Numbered from the stretch's first letter, positions 40,994 through 51,545 are shown. The stretch: DNA of 64,000 bases from Lentzea alba (GCF_011067745.1 NZ_JAAMPJ010000002.1:310001-374000); one strand, 5' to 3'. The notes: generated by a model not told the origin, from the letters alone. Numbers and translations are program-made.

Positions 40994-43812
40994 TGAGCAG
41001 GCGGGACGACCGGCGGCGAAGGGTCGAGGACGCCTTCGCGGAGTTCCAGCGCGCCGTCTCGGCCGCGCTGGGCTCCGTGGCGCGCGAACACCGGGCACTC
41101 GCGGTCGAGCACGCGAAGGACATGTTCGAGTTCACCGTGCGCGGCATGGGCGTCGACCGCGCCCTGCAGGACGTCGCGCTGGCTCAGGTGACCTCGTTCC
41201 TGACCGTGGACGAGAAGCGGCTGCGCAACCCGCGTCAGGCGCCGCTGTCGATGGCCGAGTTCGCCGAGCGGCTCGCCCAGATCAAGCACGACTGGCAGCA
41301 GTCGTACCACGAGTGGACCGCGTCGGGTCCGGACCAGCTGACCGCGCTGGTGAACACGGTCGCCGCCGGTCCCGCGTCGTGGCCGCACGAGTCGTGGCTC
41401 GGCACGCCGGGCACGCACGACGGCAGCGAAGGCGTGCCGGAACTGTGGCGGATCGGCACGGGCGTGGTGACGTCCGCACCGGAAGCCACGCCGTTCCCCG
41501 TCGCGGTCCCGTTGCTGGACCAGGCACACCTGCACGTCTCGTCCACTCCGGACAGTCGCCAGATCGCGGACACGCTGGTGGAGAACCTGTTGCTGCGGGT
41601 GCTGTCGCACTTCCAGCCGGGTCTCGTGCACGTGCACGTGTGGGACATCGGGCAGCTGACCGGGTCGTTGCCGGGGCTCTACCCGTTGACCCGCGCCGGT
41701 TTGCTGACCGTGCACGACCCCGCGCGGTTGCACGAGCTGCTCGACGAGCTGTCCGAGCACATTCGCCAGGTGCACACCAAGGTTCTGGTCGACGGGCACC
41801 TGACCGTGCGTTCGGTCAGCGGAGAGGGCCGGCGCACCGAGCCGTGGCGGATCGCGGTGCTGTTCGGCAACCGCAAGGCGTTGCGGGAAGAACACCAGCA
41901 GCAGCTGCAACGCGTGGCGCGCAACGGTTTGGCGTGCGGTGTGCAGCTGTTCATCGTGGACATCCCGATCACGATCAACTCGCCGGTGGAGACCGTGTCG
42001 TTGCGCGGCGACGGCACGGCGTTCTGCACGATGACCGGCAAGCACGTGACGGTGACGCTGGATCCCGCGCTGCCGCGCACTCTCGTGCCACGCGCCTGCG
42101 CCGCCATCGCGGAGAAGCGCGAGGAACGACGTTCGCGCATGAGCAAGTTCGGCGATCTGCTGCCCGAACGGCCGTGGACCGAGAACTCGGCGGCCGGAGT
42201 CGTTGCGCCCGTTGGGTTCGACGACGGCGAACCGGTCTGCGTGCAGCTCGGCGACTCCTCGCCGCACGCGTTGATCGGCGGGCCTTCGGGTTCGGGCAAG
42301 ACGAACTTCCTGTATGCGATGCTCGGCTCGTTGTGTGCGCGGTACTCGCCGTCCGAGCTGGAGCTGTACCTGCTGGACTTCAAGGAAGGCGTGTCGTTCG
42401 CGCAGTTCGCGCCGGGCCGCAAGGACCCGTCGTGGCTGCCGCACGCACGCCTGGTCGGCGTGAACGTCAACACCGACCGCGAGTTCGGAGTGGCCCTGCT
42501 GCGGTTCCTGTCCGACGAGATGCGCCGGCGTGCGGACGCGGCCAAGCAGCACGAGGTCACCAAGCTGGAGCACCTGCGCGCCGAAGACCCAACCGGTCGC
42601 TGGCCGCGGATCGTCGCGGTGATCGACGAGTTCCAGTACCTCTTCGGCGAACGCGACCAGGTCACCGCCGCCGCGACGCAGCTGCTGGAGGACGTGGCGC
42701 GGCGCGGTCGTTCGCAGGGCATCCACCTCGTGCTGTCGTCGCAGGACGTCTCGGGCATCGAGGGGTTCTGGGGCAAGTCCGCGATCTTCGAGCAGTTCAC
42801 CGTCCGGATCGCACTGCCCAAGGCGCGCCGGGTGCTGGCCGAGCCGGCGAACGACGCCGCGGTGGAACTGCCGCGCTGGCACGCGGTGATCAACCACGAG
42901 TCGGGCGTGAAGCCCGGCAACGAGATCTGCCGCATCCCGGACTCGACGTCCAAGGGCACCATGGACTCCCTGCAGAACGATCTGTGGCGCTTCGAGCCCG
43001 GTGAGGCGCCCGGCCTGTTCGACGGCAGCAAGGTCCCGTTCCTGGACGCCCTGCCGGACTTCCTCGATCTGCGGCCGGGCGACGCATCACCTACCGTTCT
43101 TCTCGGACAGGTCATCGACGTCGCGGGCAGCGCGGCGCGTGTGCGTTTCGCCCGGACCCCGGGCCGCAACATCGCGGTGATCGGCTCCGTGGTCCAGGAC
43201 GCGGCCGCAGTGCTCGGCGGAGCGGCCGCGTCACTGGGCAGGCAGCACGAGCCGCACGAGGCGGCCTTCACGCTGGCCTGCCTGGTCGACGAGGTGATGC
43301 CGTCGGCGTTGCACCTGGCAAAACGCCTGAGCGCCGACGGTCACGATGCGTCGGTGATCGGCATCGACGGCATCCGCGAACTGCTGGACCGCACCGCGGC
43401 CCGGCTGCAGTCGCTGAACACGGGCACGGCCGACACCCCGCCGTCACCGCACTACCTGGTGCTGTACGGAGTGGACGCCGCGCAGACGTTGCTGGAGCAG
43501 AAGGACCCGACGACACGGATGTCCGGCGTGGACAGCCTGCGGACCGTCCTCAAGCACGGCCCGGAGAACCGCACGCACGTGCTGGGCTGGTGGCGCGGCG
43601 TGCAGAGGCTGAAGGCGAGCCTCCCGCCGGGCGTCTACGACGACATCGGCGCCTGGGTGGCGTTCGACGTCCAGGGCAAGGAACTGCTGTCGCTCGGACC
43701 GGAGCAGGTGATGGCGTGGTCACCTCGACCGCGGCGTGGCCTGTTCTTCGACAGGTTCGAGCACTCGCGACCGCAAGTGATCATCCCGTTCGACACTGGA
43801 GAAGCTCCATGA
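40993..43812 (+). CDS. Large soluble FtsK/SpoIIIE-like ATPase
   Basis: This 939-residue protein has a helical N-terminal region (about 1-110), a middle domain (about 110-400) and an FtsK/SpoIIIE core with Walker A LIGGPSGSGKTNFLYAML (near 427-444), ELYLLDFKEGVSFAQFA, Walker B RIVAVIDEFQYLF (near 537-549) and GIHLVLSSQDVSG. A second, degenerate ATPase-like domain (near 725-740, IAVIGSVVQDAAAVLGGA) lacks the Walker lysine. No transmembrane helix is present. Degenerate tandem ATPase domains recall EccC of type VII secretion, which is membrane-anchored, so this is a soluble relative. Its substrate, DNA or protein, is unknown. Confidence 0.82.
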   Translation: MSRRDDRRRRVEDAFAEFQRAVSAALGSVAREHRALAVEHAKDMFEFTVRGMGVDRALQDVALAQVTSFLTVDEKRLRNPRQAPLSMAEFAERLAQIKHDWQQSYHEWTASGPDQLTALVNTVAAGPASWPHESWLGTPGTHDGSEGVPELWRIGTGVVTSAPEATPFPVAVPLLDQAHLHVSSTPDSRQIADTLVENLLLRVLSHFQPGLVHVHVWDIGQLTGSLPGLYPLTRAGLLTVHDPARLHELLDELSEHIRQVHTKVLVDGHLTVRSVSGEGRRTEPWRIAVLFGNRKALREEHQQQLQRVARNGLACGVQLFIVDIPITINSPVETVSLRGDGTAFCTMTGKHVTVTLDPALPRTLVPRACAAIAEKREERRSRMSKFGDLLPERPWTENSAAGVVAPVGFDDGEPVCVQLGDSSPHALIGGPSGSGKTNFLYAMLGSLCARYSPSELELYLLDFKEGVSFAQFAPGRKDPSWLPHARLVGVNVNTDREFGVALLRFLSDEMRRRADAAKQHEVTKLEHLRAEDPTGRWPRIVAVIDEFQYLFGERDQVTAAATQLLEDVARRGRSQGIHLVLSSQDVSGIEGFWGKSAIFEQFTVRIALPKARRVLAEPANDAAVELPRWHAVINHESGVKPGNEICRIPDSTSKGTMDSLQNDLWRFEPGEAPGLFDGSKVPFLDALPDFLDLRPGDASPTVLLGQVIDVAGSAARVRFARTPGRNIAVIGSVVQDAAAVLGGAAASLGRQHEPHEAAFTLACLVDEVMPSALHLAKRLSADGHDASVIGIDGIRELLDRTAARLQSLNTGTADTPPSPHYLVLYGVDAAQTLLEQKDPTTRMSGVDSLRTVLKHGPENRTHVLGWWRGVQRLKASLPPGVYDDIGAWVAFDVQGKELLSLGPEQVMAWSPRPRRGLFFDRFEHSRPQVIIPFDTGEAP

Positions 43813-44264
43813 ACCCGATGATGACGACGATGTTCGAGCCGGTGCCCGCGCAGCGCCAGAGCGAGGAGGTGATCGAGGTGCCCGCCCCGGCTGAGAAACT
43901 TTCAGCGGTCGAGCGCTACAAGGAGATCATCGCGATCGCCACGGACGCCGCGGCCCGCCAGCGCAAGCTGGACGAGGTGCGCTGCACCGAGCTCGCCGAG
44001 CGGATCGCGTCGACCCAGCAACAGATCGCCGAGGTGCGCGATCGGGAGCGGGTCGTGCGGATGGGCGCCGCGCTGCACTGGGAGCAGGCCGTCGAGCAGC
44101 TGTGGAACGAGCGCTGGCTGCAGATGGTCACCTTCCCGGCGCCGGACGAGTCCGTGCCGCCGCGTCCTCAGGGCGAGTACAACCACGCGATGGACCTGGC
44201 GTACCAGGCGCTGGAGGACTCGCTGGCCAAGCGAACCCTGTTGCGCCGCAAGCAGAAGGACTGA
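43809..44264 (+). CDS. Coiled-coil protein of the FtsK-like operon
   Basis: This 151-residue protein starts MNPMMTTMFEPVPAQRQ and has a long charged helix likely to form a coiled coil (AVERYKEIIAIATDAAARQR; CTELAERIASTQQQIAEVRD), then W-rich HWEQAVEQLWNERWLQMVTF. The ATG overlaps the ATPase stop (ATGA). No family recognised. Coupling implies it works with the ATPase. Confidence 0.72.
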   Translation: MNPMMTTMFEPVPAQRQSEEVIEVPAPAEKLSAVERYKEIIAIATDAAARQRKLDEVRCTELAERIASTQQQIAEVRDRERVVRMGAALHWEQAVEQLWNERWLQMVTFPAPDESVPPRPQGEYNHAMDLAYQALEDSLAKRTLLRRKQKD

Positions 44265-44981
44265 GTGCGCCGGTTACGCACCACGGCCGACGTGCTGGAC
44301 GCCTGCTCCGACCCCCTGGTCAGGTGGGCGTCCCAGGCGTTGTCGGCCGATGGTGCCGCCTGGGAACACCGGGGCGCCGTCGCCGTGCACGCCCCGTCGT
44401 TGACCCGCCGCCGTCGTCTGGTGCTCTCCGGACCCGCAGAGGGTGTGGCGTCGCTGTTAGCGGCACACGGCCGTGGTGTGTCCCTCAGACCGTTGATGTC
44501 GAGATCACTCGCGCACGAGGTCGCAGAGCTGATGCCCACGCCGTGGGTGGAAGACAAGCCGTTCGGTTGGATGGACCGCTCGGGCTCGTTGCCTCTGCCC
44601 GACGACGACGTGTCGTGGCTGTCCCGTGTGGATGACGTCTCGCCGTTGCTCGAAGCGGCCAACCCAGGGTCATGGGCGTGGCCAGGCGAAACGGGCGTGC
44701 GTCGGTGGGCAGGCGTGCACGTGGGCGACAAGCTGGTGGCCACCGCCGCCGAAGCTTGGTCGTCGGCGGACGTCGGTTTCATGATGGGCGTGGCGGTGCA
44801 TCCGTCGTGCGTCGGACAGGGCCTGGGGCGGCGCGTCTGCCAGTTCGTCACGTCCTCTCTCTTGTCGCTCTACGGCACGTGCGCCCTGTTCGTGGAGAAC
44901 TACAACGCTCCGGCCATCGCTCTGTACCGCAAGCTCGGCTTCGCGTATCGAGACGTCACCACCCTTCTTCCTGCGGTCTAG
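44265..44981 (+). CDS. GNAT acetyltransferase ending the FtsK-like operon
   Basis: This 238-residue protein begins at GTG 44265, directly after the coiled-coil stop. Its first 120 residues are not GNAT-like; the C-terminal half has an FR47-type acetyl-CoA site VGFMMGVAVHPSCVGQGLGR and LFVENYNAPAIALYRKLGF. It could acetylate another product of the operon or a small molecule; neither is shown. It may instead be an independent gene read through. Confidence 0.78.
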   Translation: MRRLRTTADVLDACSDPLVRWASQALSADGAAWEHRGAVAVHAPSLTRRRRLVLSGPAEGVASLLAAHGRGVSLRPLMSRSLAHEVAELMPTPWVEDKPFGWMDRSGSLPLPDDDVSWLSRVDDVSPLLEAANPGSWAWPGETGVRRWAGVHVGDKLVATAAEAWSSADVGFMMGVAVHPSCVGQGLGRRVCQFVTSSLLSLYGTCALFVENYNAPAIALYRKLGFAYRDVTTLLPAV

Positions 44982-45063
44982 CTCACATTCCGGAACAGTC
45001 GTGTTGCACCCGCGGTTGAAACGGATAACTGATCCGCAAAACTTGGATGGAGATGGTTCGACC

Positions 45064-46077
<1,014 letters not shown>

Positions 46078-46085
46078 TTCTGAGC

Positions 46086-46136
46086 GCACGCGGGGCCCTT
46101 TCGTACTATCAGACAGTACGAAAGGGCCCCGCGTGC
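46086..46136. terminator. Bidirectional 22-bp perfect hairpin
   Basis: Arms at 46086-46107 and 46115-46136 are perfectly complementary with a 7-base loop. It lies between convergent genes and should terminate both. Confidence 0.9.
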
Positions 46137-46139
46137 CTT

Positions 46140-47684
46140 TCAGAGCAGCTTGCCGGGGTTGAGGATGCCGGTCGGGTCGAGTTGGGCCTTGACGGCTCGC
46201 AGGACGTCCACGCCGATTGAGCCGATTTCGCGTTCCAGCCAGGGTTGGTGGTCCCGGCCTACCGCGTGGTGATGGGTGATCGTGCCTAGCCGGGAGATCG
46301 CGTCGGAGGCGGCGACCTTGGCCCGTTGCCACTGGCCCACCGGATCATCGAGATCGCGCGGCACCAACACCGTGAAGTACAGCGAAGCGCCGGTTTCATA
46401 CGCGTGCGAAATGTGGCACATCACCACGGGGTTCCCCAGTTCCGCGGTCAGCGCGGCCTTCACCGCATCCCGCAGTTCCGACACGCGTGACCACTGCGTG
46501 GCGGTCTCCAACGTCTCGACGCACACCCCGGCGTCCAGCAACGCGTCCCGCTGGCGTGGCCCGTTGAACCGTCCGTGCAACCAGGAAGCGCCCATAGCCC
46601 GCCCCAGGCGCACGACCTTCTTGCCGCTCAACGCACTCATGGTCGCGGACCTCGATCGGCACTCCCACCCGAGGATCACCAGGCAGGGTTGCTCAACCCG
46701 GCGGAACCGCAGGTACTTCTTCAGCGCGGAAGCCTTGGGACCGGCCAGTTCCAGCGCGACCTCGGTTTCGTCCTCATCGGACAGACGGGTGATGTCGGCC
46801 AGCACGCCGTCCTGCGCCAGCGACCGGACGAGGTCGGCCCCGGCCTCCCAGCCGTCGACGACAAAACCCTCGTACCGAGGACCGTAAGGCTTTGGCCGAA
46901 CCCGCACGGACACCTCGGTGATCACCCCGAAGAGCCCCTCGCTGCCGAGCACCAGCTGCTTCAGGTCAGGCCCGGCGGCAGAAGCGGGCGCGGCCCCCAC
47001 GACCCACTCGCCGACCGGGGTGGCAACGCGCACGGACTCGACCATGTCCTCGAACCGGCCGTAGCCGGAGGAGGCCTGGCCGGCTGAGCGAGTGGCCGCG
47101 AACCCACCGATCGTCGCCCGCTCGAACGACTGCGGGACATGGCCGAGCGTGAACCCGTGCTCCCCCAACAGCCGCTCGGCCTCGGGCCCGGTCACCCCGG
47201 CCTGCAACACCGCGACGCGGGACACCGGGTCGATCGACACCAACGACCCGAGCCCCGCCAGGTCCAGAGCCACCACAGCGGATTTGGCACCGCGCAGGGC
47301 CTCTACCCCACCCACCACGGACGTGCCACCACCGAACGGCACCACGGCGATGTCGTGCTCCACGCACACCTGCAACACCTCGACCACCTCGGCCGGCGAG
47401 GCGGGCTGGACCACGGCGTCAGGAACGGCCGGAGTGCCGTGACCGCGGTGACGCAGCAGGTCCAAATAGGACAGACCTCCTGCCCGGCCCAGCCGGTCGG
47501 CGTCGTCCACGCTGATCGTGCTCACGGCCTCCAGCGCCGTGAAGGCATCAGCCGTCAACGCCGAGTCCGGCGCCGACAGCGGCTCCTCGACGAACGGCTT
47601 CCCCAGCCCGACGCGCTGACTGAGCCAAGCCAGCGCGTGAGGCGGCAGCGGCACGGTTTCGGTGGTCCATCTCGCCCTGGTCAC
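46140..47684 (-). CDS. FAD-linked oxidase, AGPS-like
   Basis: This 514-residue flavoprotein of the vanillyl-alcohol-oxidase fold has PP-loop VVPFGGGTSVVGGVEALRGA, FAD contact LGHVPQSFERATIGGFAATR, SAGQASSGYGRFEDMVESVR and the late VGRDHQPWLEREIG with GILNPGKLL. It resembles alkyldihydroxyacetonephosphate synthase, using a glycerol-3-phosphate-derived substrate, which fits the neighbouring glpD. The start is uncertain: GTG 47684 is chosen; an ATG at 47702 overlaps the divergent TetR start. Confidence 0.85.
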   Translation of the reverse strand: MTRARWTTETVPLPPHALAWLSQRVGLGKPFVEEPLSAPDSALTADAFTALEAVSTISVDDADRLGRAGGLSYLDLLRHRGHGTPAVPDAVVQPASPAEVVEVLQVCVEHDIAVVPFGGGTSVVGGVEALRGAKSAVVALDLAGLGSLVSIDPVSRVAVLQAGVTGPEAERLLGEHGFTLGHVPQSFERATIGGFAATRSAGQASSGYGRFEDMVESVRVATPVGEWVVGAAPASAAGPDLKQLVLGSEGLFGVITEVSVRVRPKPYGPRYEGFVVDGWEAGADLVRSLAQDGVLADITRLSDEDETEVALELAGPKASALKKYLRFRRVEQPCLVILGWECRSRSATMSALSGKKVVRLGRAMGASWLHGRFNGPRQRDALLDAGVCVETLETATQWSRVSELRDAVKAALTAELGNPVVMCHISHAYETGASLYFTVLVPRDLDDPVGQWQRAKVAASDAISRLGTITHHHAVGRDHQPWLEREIGSIGVDVLRAVKAQLDPTGILNPGKLL

Positions 47685-47700
47685 TGCTACAGTGTTACAC

Positions 47701-48276
47701 ATGACGTCTCAACGTCACACCCACGACGCGCTGCTCGACGCCACCCGTGAGTGTGTTCTCGAGGTCGGCGTACGCCGGACGACCCTGACCGACGTGGCGA
47801 AACGGGCCAACGTGAGCCGCATGACGCTGTACCGGCGCTATCCCGACGTCGACCACCTCGTGCGGGCGTTGATGACGCGCGAGTTCGCCGCACTGCTCGA
47901 AGAGGTCGGGCAGGCCAGTGGTCAGGGCGACGCGCGCGAGCAGCTCGTGGGCATGGCCAAGGACGCGATCCGGCTGTTGTCGGGCAACCCGCTCATGCAA
48001 CGGGTGCTCCAGCTCGACGCCGACCTCATGCTGCCGTACCTCACCGAACGGCTCGGCAGCACGCAGCGGCTGGTCGAGCAGTTCCTCATCGGCCAGATCG
48101 AGGCCGGCCACCTCGACGGGTCGATCCGGTTCGGCGACGCCAAGACGCAGGCGCGCGTGGTGTTGCTGACCACGCAGTCGATGGTGCTCTCCACCAAGCC
48201 CGCCACGTCCGGGCTCGACTTCGCGGCGCTGCTGGACGAGCTGGGCAAGCAACTGGACGGGGCGCTGAAGCCGTGA
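47701..48276 (+). CDS. TetR-family regulator of the glycerol-phosphate block
   Basis: This 191-residue protein has N-terminal HTH TLTDVAKRANVSRMTLYRRY (about 29-48) and a variable ligand domain. The ATG at 47701 abuts TGTTACAC, and the gene is divergent from the FAD oxidase with almost no gap, so it probably represses both sides. Its stop overlaps the glpD start (GTGA). Confidence 0.88.
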   Translation: MTSQRHTHDALLDATRECVLEVGVRRTTLTDVAKRANVSRMTLYRRYPDVDHLVRALMTREFAALLEEVGQASGQGDAREQLVGMAKDAIRLLSGNPLMQRVLQLDADLMLPYLTERLGSTQRLVEQFLIGQIEAGHLDGSIRFGDAKTQARVVLLTTQSMVLSTKPATSGLDFAALLDELGKQLDGALKP

Positions 48277-49658
48277 ACACCTCCCTGAACGCCACCAGGC
48301 GCGCGCAAGACCTCGAAGCAGCACAACGGGAAGTCGCCGACGTGCTGGTGATCGGCGGCGGGGTCACCGGCACGGGCGTCGCGCTCGACGCGGCGTCGCG
48401 CGGCCTCAAGACCGTGCTGCTGGAGGCGCACGACCTGGCGTTCGGGACGTCGCGGTGGTCCAGCAAGCTCGTCCACGGCGGCCTGCGCTATCTGGCCAAG
48501 GGCGACGTGAAGCTCGCCCACGAGAGCGCGGTCGAGCGCGGCATTCTGATGACCAGGACGGCGCCGCACCTCACCCGCACGCTGCCGATGCTGTTCCCGC
48601 TGCACGCGGGCGCGAACCACTTCGTGATGGCCGGGCTCAAGGCGGGCAACGCCCTGCGCATCGCCGCCGGCACGCCCGCCAGCGTGCTGCCCCGTCCGCG
48701 CCGCGTGCCCAAGCAGGAGGCGCTCGCGCTGGTTCCCGGCCTGAGTCCCGACCGGCTCACCGGCGGACTGCTCAACTACGACGGCCAGCTGGTCGACGAC
48801 GCCCGTCTCGTGGTCGCCCTCGCGCGCACCGCCGCCGGGTACGGCGCCCGCATCATCACGCGGGCGAAAGTCGTTGTGTTGCAAGGCGATGGCGCCGAAG
48901 TGCACGACACCCTCACCGGCACCACGTGCACCATCAGGGCCAAGGCGGTGATCAACGCGACCGGCGTCTGGGCGGGCACGCTGGCGCCGGTGCAGCTCAA
49001 GCCGTCCCGCGGCTCACACCTGGTGGTGGACGCGAAAGCCGTCGGCCTCAGCGAAACCGCGCTCACGATCCCGGTGCCCGGCGAACGCAACCGCTACGCG
49101 CTCCTGCTGCCCCAGTCGAACGGCCGCGCGTACCTCGGTCTCACCGACGAGCCGGTCGACGACATCCCGGACGTGCCGACGGTGCCCGAGTCCGATGTGG
49201 ACTTCCTGCTCAGGACGGCTTCCGGGGTCCTGCAACGGGAACTGACGCGAGCGGACGTCATCGGCAGCTATGCCGGCCTGCGCCCGCTGCTCGAAGCCGA
49301 GGGCCAGACCGCGGACCTGTCCCGCCACCACGCCGTGCTGACCGCGCCGAACGGCGTGATCACGGTCGTCGGCGGCAAGCTCACCACCTACCGCAAGATG
49401 GCGGCGGACGCGGTGAACGCGACGAACCTGACGCAGATCCCGTGCCGCACCAAGGACATCCGGCTGGTCGACGACAGGCCGCGGCCGACCACACCGATCG
49501 CACCGGGCGTCACCGAGGCCGACGTCGTCCACGCGATCAACCACGAGGGCGCGCTGGACGTCGACGACATCCTCGACCGGCGCACCCGAATCGGCCTGGT
49601 AGCGGCAGACCGCGAAAAGGCCGCCCCGGAGATCGCCAAACTCCTCGCCTCCGTCTGA
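48273..49658 (+). CDS. glpD: Glycerol-3-phosphate dehydrogenase (FAD)
   Basis: This 461-residue enzyme oxidises sn-glycerol-3-phosphate to dihydroxyacetone phosphate at the membrane. It has dinucleotide motif VLVIGGGVTGTGVALDAASR, the GTSRWSSKLVHGGLRYL substrate loop, KAVINATGVWAG and GVITVVGGKLTTYRKMAADA. It is shorter than E. coli GlpD, with a reduced C-terminal cap. The GTG start at 48273 overlaps the TetR stop. A 30-bp hairpin follows. Confidence 0.92.
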   Translation: MNTSLNATRRAQDLEAAQREVADVLVIGGGVTGTGVALDAASRGLKTVLLEAHDLAFGTSRWSSKLVHGGLRYLAKGDVKLAHESAVERGILMTRTAPHLTRTLPMLFPLHAGANHFVMAGLKAGNALRIAAGTPASVLPRPRRVPKQEALALVPGLSPDRLTGGLLNYDGQLVDDARLVVALARTAAGYGARIITRAKVVVLQGDGAEVHDTLTGTTCTIRAKAVINATGVWAGTLAPVQLKPSRGSHLVVDAKAVGLSETALTIPVPGERNRYALLLPQSNGRAYLGLTDEPVDDIPDVPTVPESDVDFLLRTASGVLQRELTRADVIGSYAGLRPLLEAEGQTADLSRHHAVLTAPNGVITVVGGKLTTYRKMAADAVNATNLTQIPCRTKDIRLVDDRPRPTTPIAPGVTEADVVHAINHEGALDVDDILDRRTRIGLVAADREKAAPEIAKLLASV

Positions 49659-49665
49659 AAGCGGC

Positions 49666-49730
49666 GGGAGGTTGATGAGGGGAGCTTTCATAAACCTGAC
49701 GTTTATGAAAGCTCCCCTCATCAACCTCCC
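49666..49730. terminator. 30-bp perfect hairpin after glpD
   Basis: Arms 49666-49695 and 49701-49730 are perfectly complementary over 30 bases with a 5-base loop; the inner ten base pairs are AT-rich in this GC-rich genome. It separates convergent units. Confidence 0.9.
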
Positions 49731-49740
49731 ATACCGGACA

Positions 49741-49770
49741 AACGGGGCGCCCCGTGAGGGACGCCCCGTT
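49741..49770 (-). terminator. Second hairpin, for the leftward T7SS-like genes
   Basis: AACGGGGCG (49741-49749) and CGCCCCGTT (49762-49770) form a 9-bp stem 36 bases past the stop of the leftward gene. Confidence 0.7.
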
Positions 49771-49805
49771 CTCAGCGCAAGATCAACTGGTGCAGGAGTG
49801 CGAGG

Positions 49806-51545
49806 TCACTCGCCGATGACCGGCTTCGCGGCCTTGGGCGGGTCGACCAGGGCCTCGCCCTCGATCCGCACCTTCCGCTTGTGCTCGCCGTTGCCACCCT
49901 GCTGACCGCCGGCACCGGCGCCCATCGGAGCGCCACCCATCATGCCGCCGGCCGCGCCACCGGAGCCGCCACCGCCAGGTCCGTGCGGGACGCCACCGGC
50001 CGCCGCGGCGCCACCGCCGCCGCCTGCCGCCATGACACCCGCCGCGCCACCGAACTGCGTGGCCGCGGTACCACCGGCGCCACCGCCACCGGCCGGGCCG
50101 CCGCCGAAGCCGGGGGGCATGCCCCCGCCACCGCCGCCGCCCATGCCCTTCGGGATGCCGCCGCCACCGCCACCACCGCCGCCACCACCGGCCGCGGTGG
50201 TCGTGCCGTGGTCCACCGGCGTGAAGGTCGGGCGGTCCACCGGCGTGATGGCCGGGCGGTACCAGTCGGTGTTCGGCGCGCTCGGCGTGGTGCCGAACGA
50301 CGGCGGCTTGCTCACGTTGCCGCCGGACGCCGAGGTGTTGTCCGCCGGCTCCCAGTGACCGGGAACCCAGCGGCCCTGACCGGTGCCCGTACCGGGCGCA
50401 CCGGGGCCGCCGACGCCGCCCGCGCCACCACCCGCGCCACCGCCGGGGTGACCGGGAGGAAGCGTTCCGGGCGGCCTGCTGCCGGGGTAGCTGCCGGGCT
50501 GACCGGGCAACGGCGGGAACGGCCGCACCTGGCCGCCCGCGCCACCGCCGGCGCTCCACCCGTCCGGGTAACCGCCCTGAGCGCCACCGGCGACCGGCTG
50601 GAACGGGTTGACCTGAGGGCCCGCGCCCGACTGACCGAGGCCGCTGCTGCCGGGAACGCCACCCGCACCGCTCGTGTAGGTGCCGCCCGCACCGGCGGAC
50701 GCGCGGTCCTGCTGGTCGGCGCGGATGCCGTCGAAGCCGCCCTGGGTCTGCCGGGTGATGCCGCCGGCACCGCCTCCGCCGCCCTTCTGCGCCATCGAGG
50801 AGATCGCGTCGATGACCTGCTCGGCGACCTTGGCGATCTGCGAGACCGACTTGATCAGGTTCATCAGCTTCTGCACGGAGCCGACGAGCTTCTGCAGGAA
50901 GTCGGCGAGCTTCTTCGCGTAGTTGACCGCGGTCGTGACGATGTCCGCGATCGCGCCCGCGATGGCCGCGCCGAACGTCAGGAACGACGCCGCCAGCCAC
51001 TGGATGATCTTCATGACCATGTCGGACACGGCCTGGCTGATGAGGTCCATGATCATCTTGCGGACGGTGCCGACGAGCTCGCCCGCGCCCTTGACCGCCC
51101 CGGCGATGCCCTCGACCGACTTGGCGAGGGTCTCCAGGCCACCGGCGTGCTTCTTGGCCGCGGCGCGGTAACCGTCAGCCGCGCGGCCCTCCCACTCGCG
51201 GGTCTGCGTGACGCAGATCTTCTCGTACTCGCGCGCGATGTCGTGGACCTGCTTGCCCGCGCTCTTGAACGACTCCGACATCTTGGCGATCGACTCGGGG
51301 CTGCCGAGCAGGACGTCGAACGGCTCGCGCAGGAAGTCGACGTGCTGGATGGCCCAGCTGAAGCCGGCGGAGAGGAAGCCGCTCAGCGGGTTCGACGCCA
51401 TGCCGACGATGCCCATGGCCGAGTTCGCGATGCCGAGGCCCGCGTTGACCCAGTCGCCGCGCTCGATGGCGGAGTAGGTGTTCGAGATGGAGCTGATCAG
51501 CTGCTGAGGGTCGGTGCCCTTGGCCTGCGACGCTGGGGCGTTCAT
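49806..51545 (-). CDS. Large T7SS-like effector/PPE-like protein, Gly-rich
   Basis: This 579-residue protein has an N-terminal helical WXG/PPE-like region (about 1-240) with YSAIERGDWVNAGLGIANSA, QTREWEGRAADGYRAAAKKH (W-E-G turn) and hydrophobic helices (WLAASFLTFGAAIAGAIADI). A long Gly/Pro-rich disordered region (about 250-560, GGGGGGGGGGGIPKGMGGG) follows, then a short charged end (KRKVRIEGEALVDPPKAAKP). It is the likely secreted or surface partner of the small EspC-like protein; its ATG overlaps that stop (ATGA). No ESX machinery gene is beside it. Confidence 0.75.
   Translation of the reverse strand: MNAPASQAKGTDPQQLISSISNTYSAIERGDWVNAGLGIANSAMGIVGMASNPLSGFLSAGFSWAIQHVDFLREPFDVLLGSPESIAKMSESFKSAGKQVHDIAREYEKICVTQTREWEGRAADGYRAAAKKHAGGLETLAKSVEGIAGAVKGAGELVGTVRKMIMDLISQAVSDMVMKIIQWLAASFLTFGAAIAGAIADIVTTAVNYAKKLADFLQKLVGSVQKLMNLIKSVSQIAKVAEQVIDAISSMAQKGGGGGAGGITRQTQGGFDGIRADQQDRASAGAGGTYTSGAGGVPGSSGLGQSGAGPQVNPFQPVAGGAQGGYPDGWSAGGGAGGQVRPFPPLPGQPGSYPGSRPPGTLPPGHPGGGAGGGAGGVGGPGAPGTGTGQGRWVPGHWEPADNTSASGGNVSKPPSFGTTPSAPNTDWYRPAITPVDRPTFTPVDHGTTTAAGGGGGGGGGGGIPKGMGGGGGGGMPPGFGGGPAGGGGAGGTAATQFGGAAGVMAAGGGGGAAAAGGVPHGPGGGGSGGAAGGMMGGAPMGAGAGGQQGGNGEHKRKVRIEGEALVDPPKAAKPVIGE

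Noticed and set aside
50150-50200. Short tandem GCC/ACC repeats as a CRISPR or satellite array
   Set aside because: They are poly-Gly codons of the T7SS-like protein read on the minus strand, without spacers.
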